Positions 1-8,633 are shown, counted from the stretch's first letter. The stretch: 31,603 nucleotides of DNA from JBDRHL01 sp043816955 (GCA_043816955.1 JBDRHL010000094.1:1-31603), one strand, 5' to 3'. Notes: generated by a model from the letters alone, not told the origin. Numbers and translations are program-made.

Positions 1-96
1 CGACTACTACAGCAGGCAGTATCTGTGGAGCCGATGACTTACGGACGGCTTCTCAAACATGAGCGACAGCCAAAATCTGAAATGCACAATATATAG
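1..96 (+). CDS. Possible C-terminal tail of an upstream gene cut by the window edge
   Basis: Frame 1 is open from the first base to a TAG at 94-96 (31 codons), while the other two plus frames close within about 60 bases. A strong hairpin followed by four Ts comes shortly after (112-155), as expected at the end of a transcription unit. The tail is hydrophilic and too short to assign to a family. It could be chance, since 31 open codons is not long. Confidence 0.3.
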   Translation, partial: RLLQQAVSVEPMTYGRLLKHERQPKSEMHNI

Positions 97-111
97 AGCC
101 AACTGGAGCTA

Positions 112-155
112 AGGAGATACCCCCTTTATATAAAATCCAGGCAGGGGTATCTTTT
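112..155 (+). terminator. Rho-independent terminator-like hairpin
   Basis: The arms GATACCCC (116-123) and GGGGTATC (144-151) are perfectly complementary. The stem extends outward through A115-T152, two G-T wobbles and A112-T155, and ends in TTTT (152-155). The loop is about 20 bases, longer than usual. It lies after the frame-1 stop at 96 and before the promoter of the next gene, so it probably ends an upstream transcript. The T tract is short, so efficiency is uncertain. Confidence 0.6.
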
Positions 156-166
156 GAGGGAGTTTG

Positions 167-194
167 TTGCTATTTGCGGCAAGTCTGCTATACT
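167..194 (+). promoter_or_regulatory. Candidate sigma70-type promoter for the gene at 226
   Basis: TTGCTA (167-172) and TATACT (189-194) are separated by 16 bases. The -10 is identical to that of the TetR gene promoter further on. Transcription would begin near 201, leaving a short leader with GAGGG (214-218) seven bases before the ATG at 226. The -35 is only a partial match. Confidence 0.45.
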
Positions 195-225
195 TCTAAG
201 CGGTGTTTTTTTTGAGGGTAATGTT

Positions 226-939
226 ATGGAAGATATTGTTCGACAGAGCAGGCAGAGCATTCATTTCGCGATTTCTTTTGTTGTAGCGGCGCCATGGAGC
301 ATGGAAAAGAAAAAATGCGTCGACCTTGAAAGGGTGCTTCTGGATGAACGGCTTGAGTTTTCACAGACCAGGACAAGCCAGCGTGATTTTACGCTGATAC
401 GCACGGAGCAGTCGAACCTGCAGGTCCAGATAGTCTCGCTTGGGCCGCAGGTCTCAAGGATGTCTGTGATTGCGGAAAAACCCGAAGATCAGCTTGAACT
501 ATTTGCAAAAGAAGCACAGACGGTCTGGCAGAGTTACCGTACCGTATGGTTTGGCGGGCCGGTGCAGATACTCGAAAGGCGCGCCCTGATACGTCAGCTT
601 TACAGCCTTAGTGACCATGCGTTCAAATACCTCTGGGAAGATCGGCTGGGCCAGAGTCCGGAGGATTTCAAGCTTCTGGGCAGGCCTGTGCTGGGCGGGG
701 GCCTTCGTTTCATAATGCCGCCGAATCCGAAGGACAAGCAACCTGTTCAGATCGAGGTTAAGATTGAGTCTTTCCTGCAGGAAGCCAAAAGGCTTTTCGT
801 TGAGACGGCGTTTTTGTGGCCAAAGCCGGCTGCAATTAGCGTAGAGGAAAGTTCAGAGGTTAGCAATATGCTGTCGGCTGTAGAAAATTTCGCGACGCAC
901 CAGGTCCTGGATTTCATTGGAAAGGTTCACAAACTCTAA
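226..939 (+). CDS. Hypothetical protein, 237 residues, family not recognised
   Basis: I do not recognise this protein. The reading frame opens earlier, at a TTG at 154, but that codon lies in the 3' arm of a hairpin terminator and upstream of a promoter. The ATG at 226 has GAGGG seven bases upstream, so I take it as the start. There is no signal peptide and no clear membrane segment; the chain looks like a soluble mixed alpha/beta protein. Visible landmarks are a hydrophobic beta-like N-terminus, a Trp/Tyr-rich middle (QTVWQSYRTVWFGG), a glycine-rich strand (LGGGLRFIMPP) and a helical C-terminal third. The overall feel (N-terminal strands, then a long mixed domain) loosely recalls TIGR04255-like proteins, but no motif confirms this. 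It appears monocistronic, as the next gene has its own promoter. Confidence 0.75.
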   Translation: MEDIVRQSRQSIHFAISFVVAAPWSMEKKKCVDLERVLLDERLEFSQTRTSQRDFTLIRTEQSNLQVQIVSLGPQVSRMSVIAEKPEDQLELFAKEAQTVWQSYRTVWFGGPVQILERRALIRQLYSLSDHAFKYLWEDRLGQSPEDFKLLGRPVLGGGLRFIMPPNPKDKQPVQIEVKIESFLQEAKRLFVETAFLWPKPAAISVEESSEVSNMLSAVENFATHQVLDFIGKVHKL

Positions 940-998
940 TCTCTGAGGGGTTGGTTCGAATGTGGGGAGGCAAGGGGAAGAAAAAGCATTTTTTGCAC

Positions 999-1027
999 TT
1001 GACTATTTCAAACAGATGATTTATACT
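999..1027 (+). promoter_or_regulatory. Strong sigma70-type promoter of the efflux operon
   Basis: TTGACT (999-1004) and TATACT (1022-1027) are spaced by exactly 17 bases, each one base off consensus. Predicted transcription start is near 1034, about 37 bases before the ATG of the TetR-family gene. An inverted repeat (1007-1037) covers the spacer, the -10 and the start site. Confidence 0.75.
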
Positions 1028-1037
1028 ATCGTTTGAA
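1007..1037. promoter_or_regulatory. Probable operator of the TetR-family repressor
   Basis: TTCAAAC (1007-1013) and GTTTGAA (1031-1037) form a perfect 7-base inverted repeat with a 17-base spacer. The repeat spans the promoter's -10 and predicted start site, the usual place for autorepression by TetR-family proteins. The operator role is inferred from position and the neighbouring repressor gene. Confidence 0.55.
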
Positions 1038-1070
1038 TCAATTGTTTTAATATTAGAGAATGAGCCGGAA

Positions 1071-1745
1071 ATGACAGTTAACAGTATAAGTACTGCCAGT
1101 GGCAATGGCTATAGTTCCAGGCAGCGATTGATAGACTCTGCCAGTGAACTCTTTGCTGAGAAGGGTTTTGCCGGGACTTCAGTGCGGCAGATTATCCACA
1201 AAGCAGGGTGTAATATCGCGGCTGTAAACTACCATTTTGGGGGCAAAGAGCAGTTGTATAAGGAGGTTTTCCGAAGCCAGCTTGAGAGAATGAAGAAGAT
1301 GCGAGTGGATTCAATAAATCATGTGATGGATGAAGATTTTGGCCTGCCGTCGCTGGAGATGCTGCTGCGAAGTTTTGTGGCATCGTTTATGGAGTCGCTG
1401 CTTGTTGATCAGAAAGGGCATCATTTTGTAAGCCTTGTTATGCGTGAGATGCTGGATCCGCATCTATCAGAGGAAATTTTTGTGGCAGAGTATATTGAGC
1501 CGGTTACAAGGGTGTTTATTGAGGCGCTAAGGAAGCTGCGTCCGAGCCTGGATTTGGACACTGCGATGATGTGCGTTTATTCGGTGGTCGGGCAGATATT
1601 TCAGGTATGTCGGGCTAGTTCAATGGCGAAAAAGTTAAGTCAGGGGGACAATTTTGTGTTTGACCGGCAAAGGGCTATTGACCATATCGTCAAATTCTCA
1701 GCAGCGGGGATAGAGGAAGCAGCGGGAGGCGTAAAAGATGAATAG
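1071..1745 (+). CDS. TetR/AcrR-family transcriptional repressor of the efflux operon
   Basis: This is a 224-residue one-component repressor. The N-terminal helix-turn-helix domain (residues ~15-65) is typical of TetR: a helix with LIDSASELFAEKGFAGTSVR, then the recognition region around AAVNYHFGGKEQLY. The C-terminal ligand/dimer domain (from ~80) resembles the CecR/YbiH type (DUF1956), with FVSLVMREMLDP followed by an IEPV segment; CecR itself controls drug efflux in E. coli. The gene is first in an operon: its last 8 bases overlap the outer-membrane factor gene at 1738, and the membrane-fusion and RND permease genes follow. It probably represses its own promoter (999-1027) through the inverted repeat at 1007-1037, with relief by an effector, perhaps a pump substrate. 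The family is clear; the ligand is unknown. Confidence 0.93.
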   Translation: MTVNSISTASGNGYSSRQRLIDSASELFAEKGFAGTSVRQIIHKAGCNIAAVNYHFGGKEQLYKEVFRSQLERMKKMRVDSINHVMDEDFGLPSLEMLLRSFVASFMESLLVDQKGHHFVSLVMREMLDPHLSEEIFVAEYIEPVTRVFIEALRKLRPSLDLDTAMMCVYSVVGQIFQVCRASSMAKKLSQGDNFVFDRQRAIDHIVKFSAAGIEEAAGGVKDE

Positions 1746-3210
1746 GCCGGTGAGAATTTGTGTGATCTGTGCAATGCTGTGCTTTGCAGGTTTTAGCGGC
1801 TGCACAATGGGGCCGGAGTATGTTCGGCCTGATACTGCGGCGAGTGAACCGGGTAGGTTTGTAAACACGGTTCCGGGTTTTGATCCGAACCGGTATAGTG
1901 ATGTTACCTTGTGGTGGCGCAGATTCAATGATCCGGTAACAAATGAGCTGGTGGAGGCAGCACTGGTGCACAATTATAACATCAAGGCTGCCGCAGCAAG
2001 AGTTATGCAGTCCGAAGCCTTGCTCGGTGTAGCGAGAGGAGAGCAGTGGCCGCAGGTGAGGCACAATTTCAGCCGTACCAATGAACGTACGGTAAGTGAC
2101 CTTGAGGGCGGGAGTGTCTCGCACGCATTCAAAACATCATACAGCCAGAATATTACTGCTGGCTATGTTCTGGATTTATTCGGACAGCTGAAACGCGGTA
2201 AGGAGGCAGCGTGGGGCGATCTTCTGTCGTCTGAAGCGAGCCGTGTAGCTGTGGTTCACAGTGTTATCAGCAAGGTCATCCAGCGCCGGATAGATATTGC
2301 GACATATCAGAATCAGTACGCAATTGCGATGGCAAGTACGCAGAGCTGGAAGAACACAATGGAGATTGTTGAAAGGCGATATGGGGCAGGCCTGGCTGGT
2401 CCGGTGGATCTGCGTCTTTCTCGTGAGAACCTTGCGGCGTCTGAAGCGTATGAGACGGAGGTTTTGCAATTGCTTCGAAGTGCTGAGCTTGCGCTTGATG
2501 TTCTGGTGGGACGGCGTCCGGGCGGGTCTGAGGCTTTGCCGGGAACGCTTGGTGAACTGCCGGACATTGAACATGTGCCCAGCGGGATTCCGGCAGGTCT
2601 TCTGGACAGAAGGCCGGACCTTCGGGCGAAGGAGGCGGAATTAGCGGCGTCAACAGCAAGGGTGGGAGTACGAATAGCCCAGATGTACCCTGACCTGACG
2701 CTGACGGGAACGGGCGGATACAGCTCAGGTGAGTTTTCCGAACTGCTGGATAGCAAGTTTTTGGTTTATTCGCTTGTTTTGAAGAGTGTAACTCCAATTT
2801 TTATGGGTGGACAACTGCGGGCGAAGACAGCACAGGCAAAAGCGGTGGTTGAGGAGAAAGCGTCGGATTATGCGCAAGCAGTACTCGTTGCGATGAGTGA
2901 AGTTGAAGACGCGTTGATCAGAGAAGGTCTGCTTCGCAAGCGACTGGAAGCGGTGGAACGGCAGGTAAAAGAGGCAGGTGCGGCGGAGCGGCTTGCACGT
3001 GAGCGCTACAGCAGGGGGGTGGAGCCTTTACTTACAGTTCTGGAGTCGGAGCGTCGACGACGAAATGCCGAGGTGGTGCTTGCGAAAACCAAGGGTGACA
3101 TGTGGCGCGCACGGGTCGATTTATTTCTGGCTCTTGGGGGGGATTGGCAGGACGACATAACGGATAGCGGGACATGGAAAGAAGAAAAAAAACGGTCGGA
3201 TAAGGGATAA
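1738..3210 (+). CDS. Outer-membrane factor lipoprotein of an RND efflux pump (NodT/TolC family)
   Basis: This 490-residue protein is the outer-membrane exit duct of a tripartite efflux pump. The N-terminus is a lipoprotein signal: basic residues, a hydrophobic stretch and a lipobox-like FSGC, so the mature protein would begin at Cys22. The mature start TMGPEYVRP is the hallmark of NodT-family OMF lipoproteins. Two OEP-type halves follow, each with long helices and beta segments; GIPAGLLDRRPDLRAKEAELAA is split here as LLDRRPDLRAKEAELAA, the conserved hinge between the halves. Length matches the family (450-500). It overlaps the repressor gene by 8 bases and ends 7 bases before the adaptor gene, indicating one operon. 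Outer-membrane placement implies a diderm cell. Confidence 0.93.
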   Translation: MNRPVRICVICAMLCFAGFSGCTMGPEYVRPDTAASEPGRFVNTVPGFDPNRYSDVTLWWRRFNDPVTNELVEAALVHNYNIKAAAARVMQSEALLGVARGEQWPQVRHNFSRTNERTVSDLEGGSVSHAFKTSYSQNITAGYVLDLFGQLKRGKEAAWGDLLSSEASRVAVVHSVISKVIQRRIDIATYQNQYAIAMASTQSWKNTMEIVERRYGAGLAGPVDLRLSRENLAASEAYETEVLQLLRSAELALDVLVGRRPGGSEALPGTLGELPDIEHVPSGIPAGLLDRRPDLRAKEAELAASTARVGVRIAQMYPDLTLTGTGGYSSGEFSELLDSKFLVYSLVLKSVTPIFMGGQLRAKTAQAKAVVEEKASDYAQAVLVAMSEVEDALIREGLLRKRLEAVERQVKEAGAAERLARERYSRGVEPLLTVLESERRRRNAEVVLAKTKGDMWRARVDLFLALGGDWQDDITDSGTWKEEKKRSDKG

Positions 3211-3217
3211 ACAGAAT

Positions 3218-4564
3218 ATGCTGAGGCACATGGCAGAATTTGGTAAAAGGGCAGCAGTAGCAGCCATTAAAGTATTAAAGCTGGCAGGAGGAAGGTGTCG
3301 GAGCACTTGCCAAACAATTGAGCATATGTTGGGTCGAGCGGTGGAGAAATATCGGCATCTCAGTTGGGCAGGTCAGCAGGCGGTTCTGGCTGCCGGGATT
3401 ATTGTATGCGGATTGTTGATCGCAGGCGGGCTGATAGCATCGGCAGAAGCTCCAAAACGTTCACAGCCGGATATTGCCGCACCGCTTGTAAGAGCACAGC
3501 AAGTTGCAAGGCAGAGCATCCAGGTAATCGTGAAAGGCAACGGTACGGTTCAAGCGAAAACGGTGGTACAGATTATTCCCCAGGTTTCGGGCAAGGTAGT
3601 CCGGGTGAGTGATAATCTTGTTAACGGCGGTTTCTTTCGTGCGAATGAACCCCTTTTAAGCATCGACAAACGTGATTTTGAACTGTCGATGCAGCGTGCA
3701 GCGGCAGGTGTTGCACGTGCGAAGGTGAAGCTTGATCTTGAAAGTGCGGAAGGTGAAGTTGCGCGTCGGGAGTGGGAACAGCTTCATCCGGATACAGCAC
3801 CTCCGACGAGTCTTGTGGTCCGGGAACCTCAGATTCGCCAGGCAAAAGCAGAACTTGAAGCTGCCGAAGCGGAACTGGCGACGGCGAAGCTGAACCTGGA
3901 GCGGACGGATATTTCTTTGCCATTCGACGGCCGTGTAGTCGATAAAAGTGTTGATCCGGGGCAATATGTAAGCGCAGGAATGCGGGTGGGGACAGTATAC
4001 GGTATCGATGCGGTGGAAATAGAGGTTCCGCTGGAGGATCGTGAGCTTGCGTGGTTTGATGTAGCTGGGGCTGTCAGGAGCGAAAAAGAGCCGCTCAATA
4101 GCCGGATTGGCAGCGAGGCGGAAGTGATGGCGGATTTTGCCGGCAGCAGACACAAGTGGACAGGATATGTTGTCCGCACGGCGGGGGAGATAGACGCATC
4201 ATCAAGAATGGTGCACATAGTTGTTGAGGTGAAAAATCCGTTTGCACAGTCTCAAGGCAGGGCTGCTCTTGTTCCCGGGATGTTCGTGGATATTGCGATT
4301 AAGGGTAAAATGTTGCGAGATGTGATTCTTGTACCACGAGGAGCAATTCACAACAGGGACGAGGTGTGGGTGATTTCGGAAGGGCAACTGAGGATCCGCC
4401 GGGTAAAGATTGTGCGCTTCGAACGTGACCTGGCGTATGTGACTGAGGGGCTCGAAGATGGCCAACAGCTAATTGTCAGTTCGCTCGACATGGTGACCGA
4501 CGGAATGGCGGTGCGTTCGGCAACAGCGGCGAAAGAGGACCGGTCCAATGACGACAGTCGCTGA
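3218..4564 (+). CDS. RND efflux periplasmic adaptor (membrane-fusion protein)
   Basis: This 448-residue adaptor would link the inner-membrane RND permease to the outer-membrane factor. A single membrane segment lies at ~54-76. It is followed by a lipoyl/barrel-sandwich half (VQIIPQVSGKVVRV), an alpha-hairpin with heptad-like Ala/Glu-rich helices (~155-225), the second lipoyl half (LPFDGRVVDKSVDPGQYV), then beta-barrel and membrane-proximal domains (ALVPGMFVDIAIKG). The start has AAGGGAT upstream. About 53 residues precede the membrane segment, longer than the short cytoplasmic tails usual in adaptors; an internal start is possible but no ATG with a good ribosome site lies closer to it. The last 17 bases overlap the permease gene, which implies translational coupling. 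Confidence 0.93.
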   Translation: MLRHMAEFGKRAAVAAIKVLKLAGGRCRSTCQTIEHMLGRAVEKYRHLSWAGQQAVLAAGIIVCGLLIAGGLIASAEAPKRSQPDIAAPLVRAQQVARQSIQVIVKGNGTVQAKTVVQIIPQVSGKVVRVSDNLVNGGFFRANEPLLSIDKRDFELSMQRAAAGVARAKVKLDLESAEGEVARREWEQLHPDTAPPTSLVVREPQIRQAKAELEAAEAELATAKLNLERTDISLPFDGRVVDKSVDPGQYVSAGMRVGTVYGIDAVEIEVPLEDRELAWFDVAGAVRSEKEPLNSRIGSEAEVMADFAGSRHKWTGYVVRTAGEIDASSRMVHIVVEVKNPFAQSQGRAALVPGMFVDIAIKGKMLRDVILVPRGAIHNRDEVWVISEGQLRIRRVKIVRFERDLAYVTEGLEDGQQLIVSSLDMVTDGMAVRSATAAKEDRSNDDSR

Positions 4565-7500
4565 AAGAAACGGCATACTCGGTTGGTTTGCAGGCAACCC
4601 GGTTGCGGCAAATCTATTGATGATTATTGTACTGGCTGCGGGCCTGATATCCCTGGCAACGAACAACCTGGAAATATTCCCTGAGATTGATACGAAGATT
4701 ATTACTATAACGATGGAATATCGCGGTGCTTCACCAGAGGAAGTTGAAGAGGGTGTGTGTGTAAAGATTGAAGAGGCTATAGCAGGAATCGAAGGGATCA
4801 AAAAACTCAGTTCGCTTGCATCGGAAGGTGGAGGGGTTGTGACAGCGGAGCTGGAAGATTACGCTGATACACAGGAGGTGCTTGACGATATCAAGGCAGA
4901 GGTAGACCGGATAACGACGTTTCCGGAGGAGACGGAAAAAGCGGTGATAAGCAAGGTGGAGACTCGCGCGCAGGTAATATCGATTGTTATTTATGGAGAT
5001 ACATCGCGCAAGGTGCTGAAACGTCTTGCTGAGCGTATCCGCGACGACCTGACAGCGATGCCGAATATATCACAGGTTACGGTATCCGGGGTGCCGGCAT
5101 ATGAGATCGGCATAGAGGTATCCGAAGAAAACCTTCGCAAATACGGTCTGAGTTTCGACAAGGTAACTGCAGCGGTCCGGAACTCATCGCTTGATATTCC
5201 AGCAGGTTCGGTGAAGACCCAGGGCGGAGAGGTGCTGGTCAGGACAAAAGGACAGAGGTACGTTGGCTCAGAATTCGAATCAATAGTTGTGCTTCACCGC
5301 GAAGATGGGACGAAGCTGCGCCTTGGCGACATAGCTGCCGTAATCGACGGTTTTGAGGAGACCAACATGCTTGGCAGATTTGACGGTGTCCCGGCAGCGA
5401 TGGTGAATGTTTACCGGATCGGTGACCAGGATGCCCTGGAGGTTGCTGCTGCGGTGAAGAATTATATTGCGAAGGAATCGAGCCGGCTGCCTGCGGGGCT
5501 CTATTTTTCGACATGGTTTGATCATTCCATTTTTCTAAAAGACAGGGTTCGACTTCTGACGAGAAATGCGTTTCTGGGGCTGGTTCTGGTGTTTTTGTGC
5601 CTGACTTTATTTCTTGACCTTCGGCTGGCGTTCTGGACGACGATGGGTATACCGATATCATTTCTTGGTGCATTCTGGCTCATGCCGATGTTCGATGTTA
5701 CGATTAACATGCTGTCGCTGTTTGCATTGATAGTATGCCTTGGCATAGTAGTAGACGACGCAATTGTGGTGGGTGAGAATATTTTTACGTATCGTCAGCA
5801 GCAGATGACACCGTTAATGGCATCAATCAAGGGAGTCAAAGAAATGTGGCTTCCGGTGACCGGTGCGGTTTTGACAACGATATTCGCATTTGTTCCTTTG
5901 CTTTATACGAAGGGTCTGCTTGGCAGGATGCTTCGTACAGTTCCTATAGTTGTGATAAGTGTACTGAGTATTTCGCTTCTTGAGGCATTGATAATTCTTC
6001 CTGCGCATCTTTCGGGGGCACTGAGGCGGAGGAAACCAGGTCCTATCGCGAGGTTTCAGCGCCATGTTCGTGTGGGGCTTGAGCGTTTTGTGGAAGGACC
6101 TTTTGCCAGAACTGTTGAAGCTGGAATCCGGCGACGGTACGTAACTTTGGCTATCGGTGTTAGTATATTTTTGATAAGCCTCGGTCTTGTGAAAGGCGGA
6201 TACGTTAAATTTACGTTCATATCCAATGTTGATGCGGACAACGTGTGGGCATCGCTATCGATGCCGCTTGGGACGCCATATGAGCAGACCGAGGCGGTGG
6301 CAAAGTTTATTGAAAAGGCCGCTGAGAAAACGCGTGAGCAGATCGATGCAAAACACAGAAACGGCAGGAAATCGATTGTGAAACACATAGCAACTAATAT
6401 AGGCAGTCAGCCTTTCAGTCAGGAGAACCGAGGTCCTGGACTGCCTGGTGTTTCAGCGGCCAGTGCTCATTTGGCAGAAGTAAACGTGGAGCTTCTCAGC
6501 GGGGAAGAGCGTAACATTGCCTCTGCGGAATTTGCGAAGTTGTGGCGTCAGAATGTCGGTGAAATAGCGGGCGTATCTTCCCTGACTTTTACATATTCAC
6601 TGTTTTCAGCAGGTGACGCGATAAAGGTGGAATTATCACACATGGACTTTAACACGCTGCTGCTGGCGGTTGAGGAGTTGAAGAACCGGCTGCGGGAATA
6701 CGTGGGGGTGGAGGATATTTCCGACGATTTCGAAATCGGCAAGAAGGAGTTAAAGCTGAATCTGAAGGACGAGGGGCGAACACTGGGTTTGAGTCTTGCG
6801 GATCTTGCCCGGCAGGTTCGTCAGGGTTTTTACGGTGAGGAAGCTCAGCGTATTCAGCGTGGACGTGATGACATTCGTGTCATGATTCGCTATCCTGAAA
6901 GTCAGCGCAAGAGCCTGGCGGATATTGAAAATATGCGTATTCGCCTCACAGGCGGGACCGAAGTGCCGTTTAATACGGTTGCAGATGTAACGTACGGTCG
7001 CGGTTACTCTTCAATCAAGCGTGCGGATCGAAAACGCGTTGTTTATGTTACCGCGGATGTTGATGCAAGCAAGGCCAACGCAGAAGAGATCAATAATGAC
7101 ATTTTCGGGCGGGTTCTGCCGGAGCTGAAGGCAAAGTATGCAGGTTTGAGTTTCGGGGTCGAGGGAGAACAGAAATCCCGCGCAGAGAGCATGGGAAGTC
7201 TGGGCAGGGGATTTGTTATTGCGCTTCTTAGTATTTTTGCTATTCTTGCGATCCAGTTTCGCAGCTATGTGCAGCCTGTAATAGTGATGTCTGCAATTCC
7301 GTTTGGTTTAATTGGTGCGCTTATCGGGCACATTGTGATGGGTCTGGACCTTTCACTGCTTTCAATTTTCGGGATAGTTGCGCTGGCAGGTATTGTCGTG
7401 AATGATTCTTTGATCATGATTGATCTGATCAATCGTGAGCGGCGTGAAGGCATCGGGCTGGATCAGGTCGTGCGTGATTCGGCGACTCGGAGATTCAGGC

Positions 7501-7727
7501 CGATTCTTTTGACAACGTTGACGACTTTCTTCGGGCTTGTTCCAATGATAGTGGAGCGAAGTCTTCAGGCGCAGTTTCTGATACCGATGGCGGTAAGCCT
7601 GGCGTTTGGCGTTTTATTTGCCACATGCATAACGCTGTTGCTGGTGCCATCACTTTATATGATACTTGAAGACATTAAGAGGTTTGGCAGTCGTATCAGA
7701 AAGTTTGGTATCCGGAGGGATTTTTAA
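4548..7727 (+). CDS. RND-family efflux permease (AcrB/HAE-like), 1059 residues
   Basis: This is the proton-driven inner-membrane pump. Length and layout match AcrB-type permeases: TM1 near residues 15-35, a large periplasmic loop, a bundle of six helices (TM2-7), a second periplasmic loop and TM8-12. The TM4 proton-relay motif is present as GIVVDDAIVVGENI, with the paired Asp that carry protons. The matching TM10 segment reads GIVVNDSLIMIDLIN, with Asn-Asp where AcrB has Lys-Asn; this occurs in several uncharacterised RND clades. The second periplasmic half opens with a slightly divergent loop containing the family-typical MPLGTPYEQTE. It is the last gene of the repressor-OMF-adaptor-permease operon. 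Substrate cannot be told from sequence; the Asp pair argues for organic compounds rather than heavy metals. Confidence 0.95.
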   Translation: MTTVAERNGILGWFAGNPVAANLLMIIVLAAGLISLATNNLEIFPEIDTKIITITMEYRGASPEEVEEGVCVKIEEAIAGIEGIKKLSSLASEGGGVVTAELEDYADTQEVLDDIKAEVDRITTFPEETEKAVISKVETRAQVISIVIYGDTSRKVLKRLAERIRDDLTAMPNISQVTVSGVPAYEIGIEVSEENLRKYGLSFDKVTAAVRNSSLDIPAGSVKTQGGEVLVRTKGQRYVGSEFESIVVLHREDGTKLRLGDIAAVIDGFEETNMLGRFDGVPAAMVNVYRIGDQDALEVAAAVKNYIAKESSRLPAGLYFSTWFDHSIFLKDRVRLLTRNAFLGLVLVFLCLTLFLDLRLAFWTTMGIPISFLGAFWLMPMFDVTINMLSLFALIVCLGIVVDDAIVVGENIFTYRQQQMTPLMASIKGVKEMWLPVTGAVLTTIFAFVPLLYTKGLLGRMLRTVPIVVISVLSISLLEALIILPAHLSGALRRRKPGPIARFQRHVRVGLERFVEGPFARTVEAGIRRRYVTLAIGVSIFLISLGLVKGGYVKFTFISNVDADNVWASLSMPLGTPYEQTEAVAKFIEKAAEKTREQIDAKHRNGRKSIVKHIATNIGSQPFSQENRGPGLPGVSAASAHLAEVNVELLSGEERNIASAEFAKLWRQNVGEIAGVSSLTFTYSLFSAGDAIKVELSHMDFNTLLLAVEELKNRLREYVGVEDISDDFEIGKKELKLNLKDEGRTLGLSLADLARQVRQGFYGEEAQRIQRGRDDIRVMIRYPESQRKSLADIENMRIRLTGGTEVPFNTVADVTYGRGYSSIKRADRKRVVYVTADVDASKANAEEINNDIFGRVLPELKAKYAGLSFGVEGEQKSRAESMGSLGRGFVIALLSIFAILAIQFRSYVQPVIVMSAIPFGLIGALIGHIVMGLDLSLLSIFGIVALAGIVVNDSLIMIDLINRERREGIGLDQVVRDSATRRFRPILLTTLTTFFGLVPMIVERSLQAQFLIPMAVSLAFGVLFATCITLLLVPSLYMILEDIKRFGSRIRKFGIRRDF

Positions 7728-7759
7728 CTACTGTTCTCCGAGACACTTAGAGTTATTTT

Positions 7760-7800
7760 GCTGTTTTTTTGGAAAAAAGTCTGGCTAAACAGCAGTTTTG
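7760..7800 (+). terminator. Possible weak terminator after the efflux operon
   Basis: GCTGTTT (7760-7766) and AAACAGC (7787-7793) are complementary, and an inner T-run/A-run (7764-7778) could pair. Only AGTTTTG follows, so the T tract is weak. Position, 33 bases after the permease stop, is suitable. Confidence 0.3.
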
Positions 7801-7830
7801 TAGGAAAATAGTATATGCACAGCGTATAGG

Positions 7831-7836
7831 TATAAT
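7831..7836 (+). promoter_or_regulatory. Candidate -10 element for the phosphogluconolactonase gene
   Basis: A perfect TATAAT lies 36 bases before the ATG at 7873, and AGGAAGGGGG (7853-7862) precedes the start. No convincing -35 is visible at the right distance, so the promoter call rests on the -10 alone. Confidence 0.35.
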
Positions 7837-7872
7837 AGCGCTAAGCTCTTTCAGGAAGGGGGCCGAGTAGCG

Positions 7873-8622
7873 ATGAGGGCTACAAAAAATAAGACTAATG
7901 TGCAGCAGCTAGGAGAGGCAGAAGCGGTCTTCAGGCGGGCATTAGAGTTGTTTGTCGAGCACGCGAGGGGCGCACTTGCTGAGAGAGGCAGCTTTTATGT
8001 TGCGGTTTCGGGAGGTCACACTCCCTCGCGTTTTTTTGAACTTCTCGGCAGTGACAAGTCTTCTCGAGACTTGGGATGGGAGAATATTCAATTATTCTGG
8101 GTTGACGAACGGTGTGTTCCGCCCGAAGCCAGGGAGAGTAATTATCGTCTTGCGGCGGAAAGTTTTTTGCCGAAAGTCGGTATTCCAGCAGCAAATGTGC
8201 ATCGGATTCACGGAGAATGTTGCGACTACGGTTCGGAGGCGAGGGAGTATGAAGCCACTATCCGGAAGGTTTTCGGGGTGGGGAGAACCCGGATTCCTGA
8301 ATTTGACCTGATAATTCTGGGGATGGGCAAGGAGGGACACACAGGGTCTTTGTTTCCGGATTCGTACGCGGTGTATGACACGGAAGACCTGGTATGTGTA
8401 GTTTATCAAATGGACGGTCTGAATCGCATCACCTTAACGCACCCGGTGTTAAAAGCAGCCAGGCGTCTTATAATTCTCGTTACAGGGACTGAAAAGTCCG
8501 GCATTTTGAAAGAGGTGTTCGAAAATGAGGCTGATGAGGCACGGTATCCTATTCATGCATTGTGGCCTGCTCTAGACAGGATTACATGGCTGGTTGATAA
8601 GGAGGCTGCGAGGTTTTTATAA
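7873..8622 (+). CDS. pgl: 6-phosphogluconolactonase
   Basis: This 249-residue enzyme of the DevB/Pgl family hydrolyses 6-phosphogluconolactone to 6-phosphogluconate, step two of the oxidative pentose-phosphate pathway, in the cytoplasm. Family motifs are in order: the sugar-phosphate loop VAVSGGHTPSRFFELL (~residues 36-51), the WENIQLFWVDERCVPP block (~73-88), SNYRLA, the NVHRIHGE strand, and the active-site block FDLIILGMGKEGHTGSLFP (~150-168) with the conserved Gly-His-Thr-Gly. Length is normal. The ATG is preceded by a purine-rich ribosome site. No zwf or gnd gene is nearby. It stands alone and converges with the LysM gene, the two stops being only 11 bases apart, so no separate terminator fits between them. 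Confidence 0.93.
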   Translation: MRATKNKTNVQQLGEAEAVFRRALELFVEHARGALAERGSFYVAVSGGHTPSRFFELLGSDKSSRDLGWENIQLFWVDERCVPPEARESNYRLAAESFLPKVGIPAANVHRIHGECCDYGSEAREYEATIRKVFGVGRTRIPEFDLIILGMGKEGHTGSLFPDSYAVYDTEDLVCVVYQMDGLNRITLTHPVLKAARRLIILVTGTEKSGILKEVFENEADEARYPIHALWPALDRITWLVDKEAARFL

Positions 8623-8633
8623 GATAACAGTGC

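Noticed and set aside
154..225. N-terminal extension of the first complete gene from a TTG start
   Set aside because: This stretch contains the terminator's T tract and a promoter, while the ATG at 226 has a good ribosome site.
940..970. GGTTCGAAT (951-959) resembling a tRNA T-arm
   Set aside because: No matching acceptor, D-arm or anticodon stem could be built around it.
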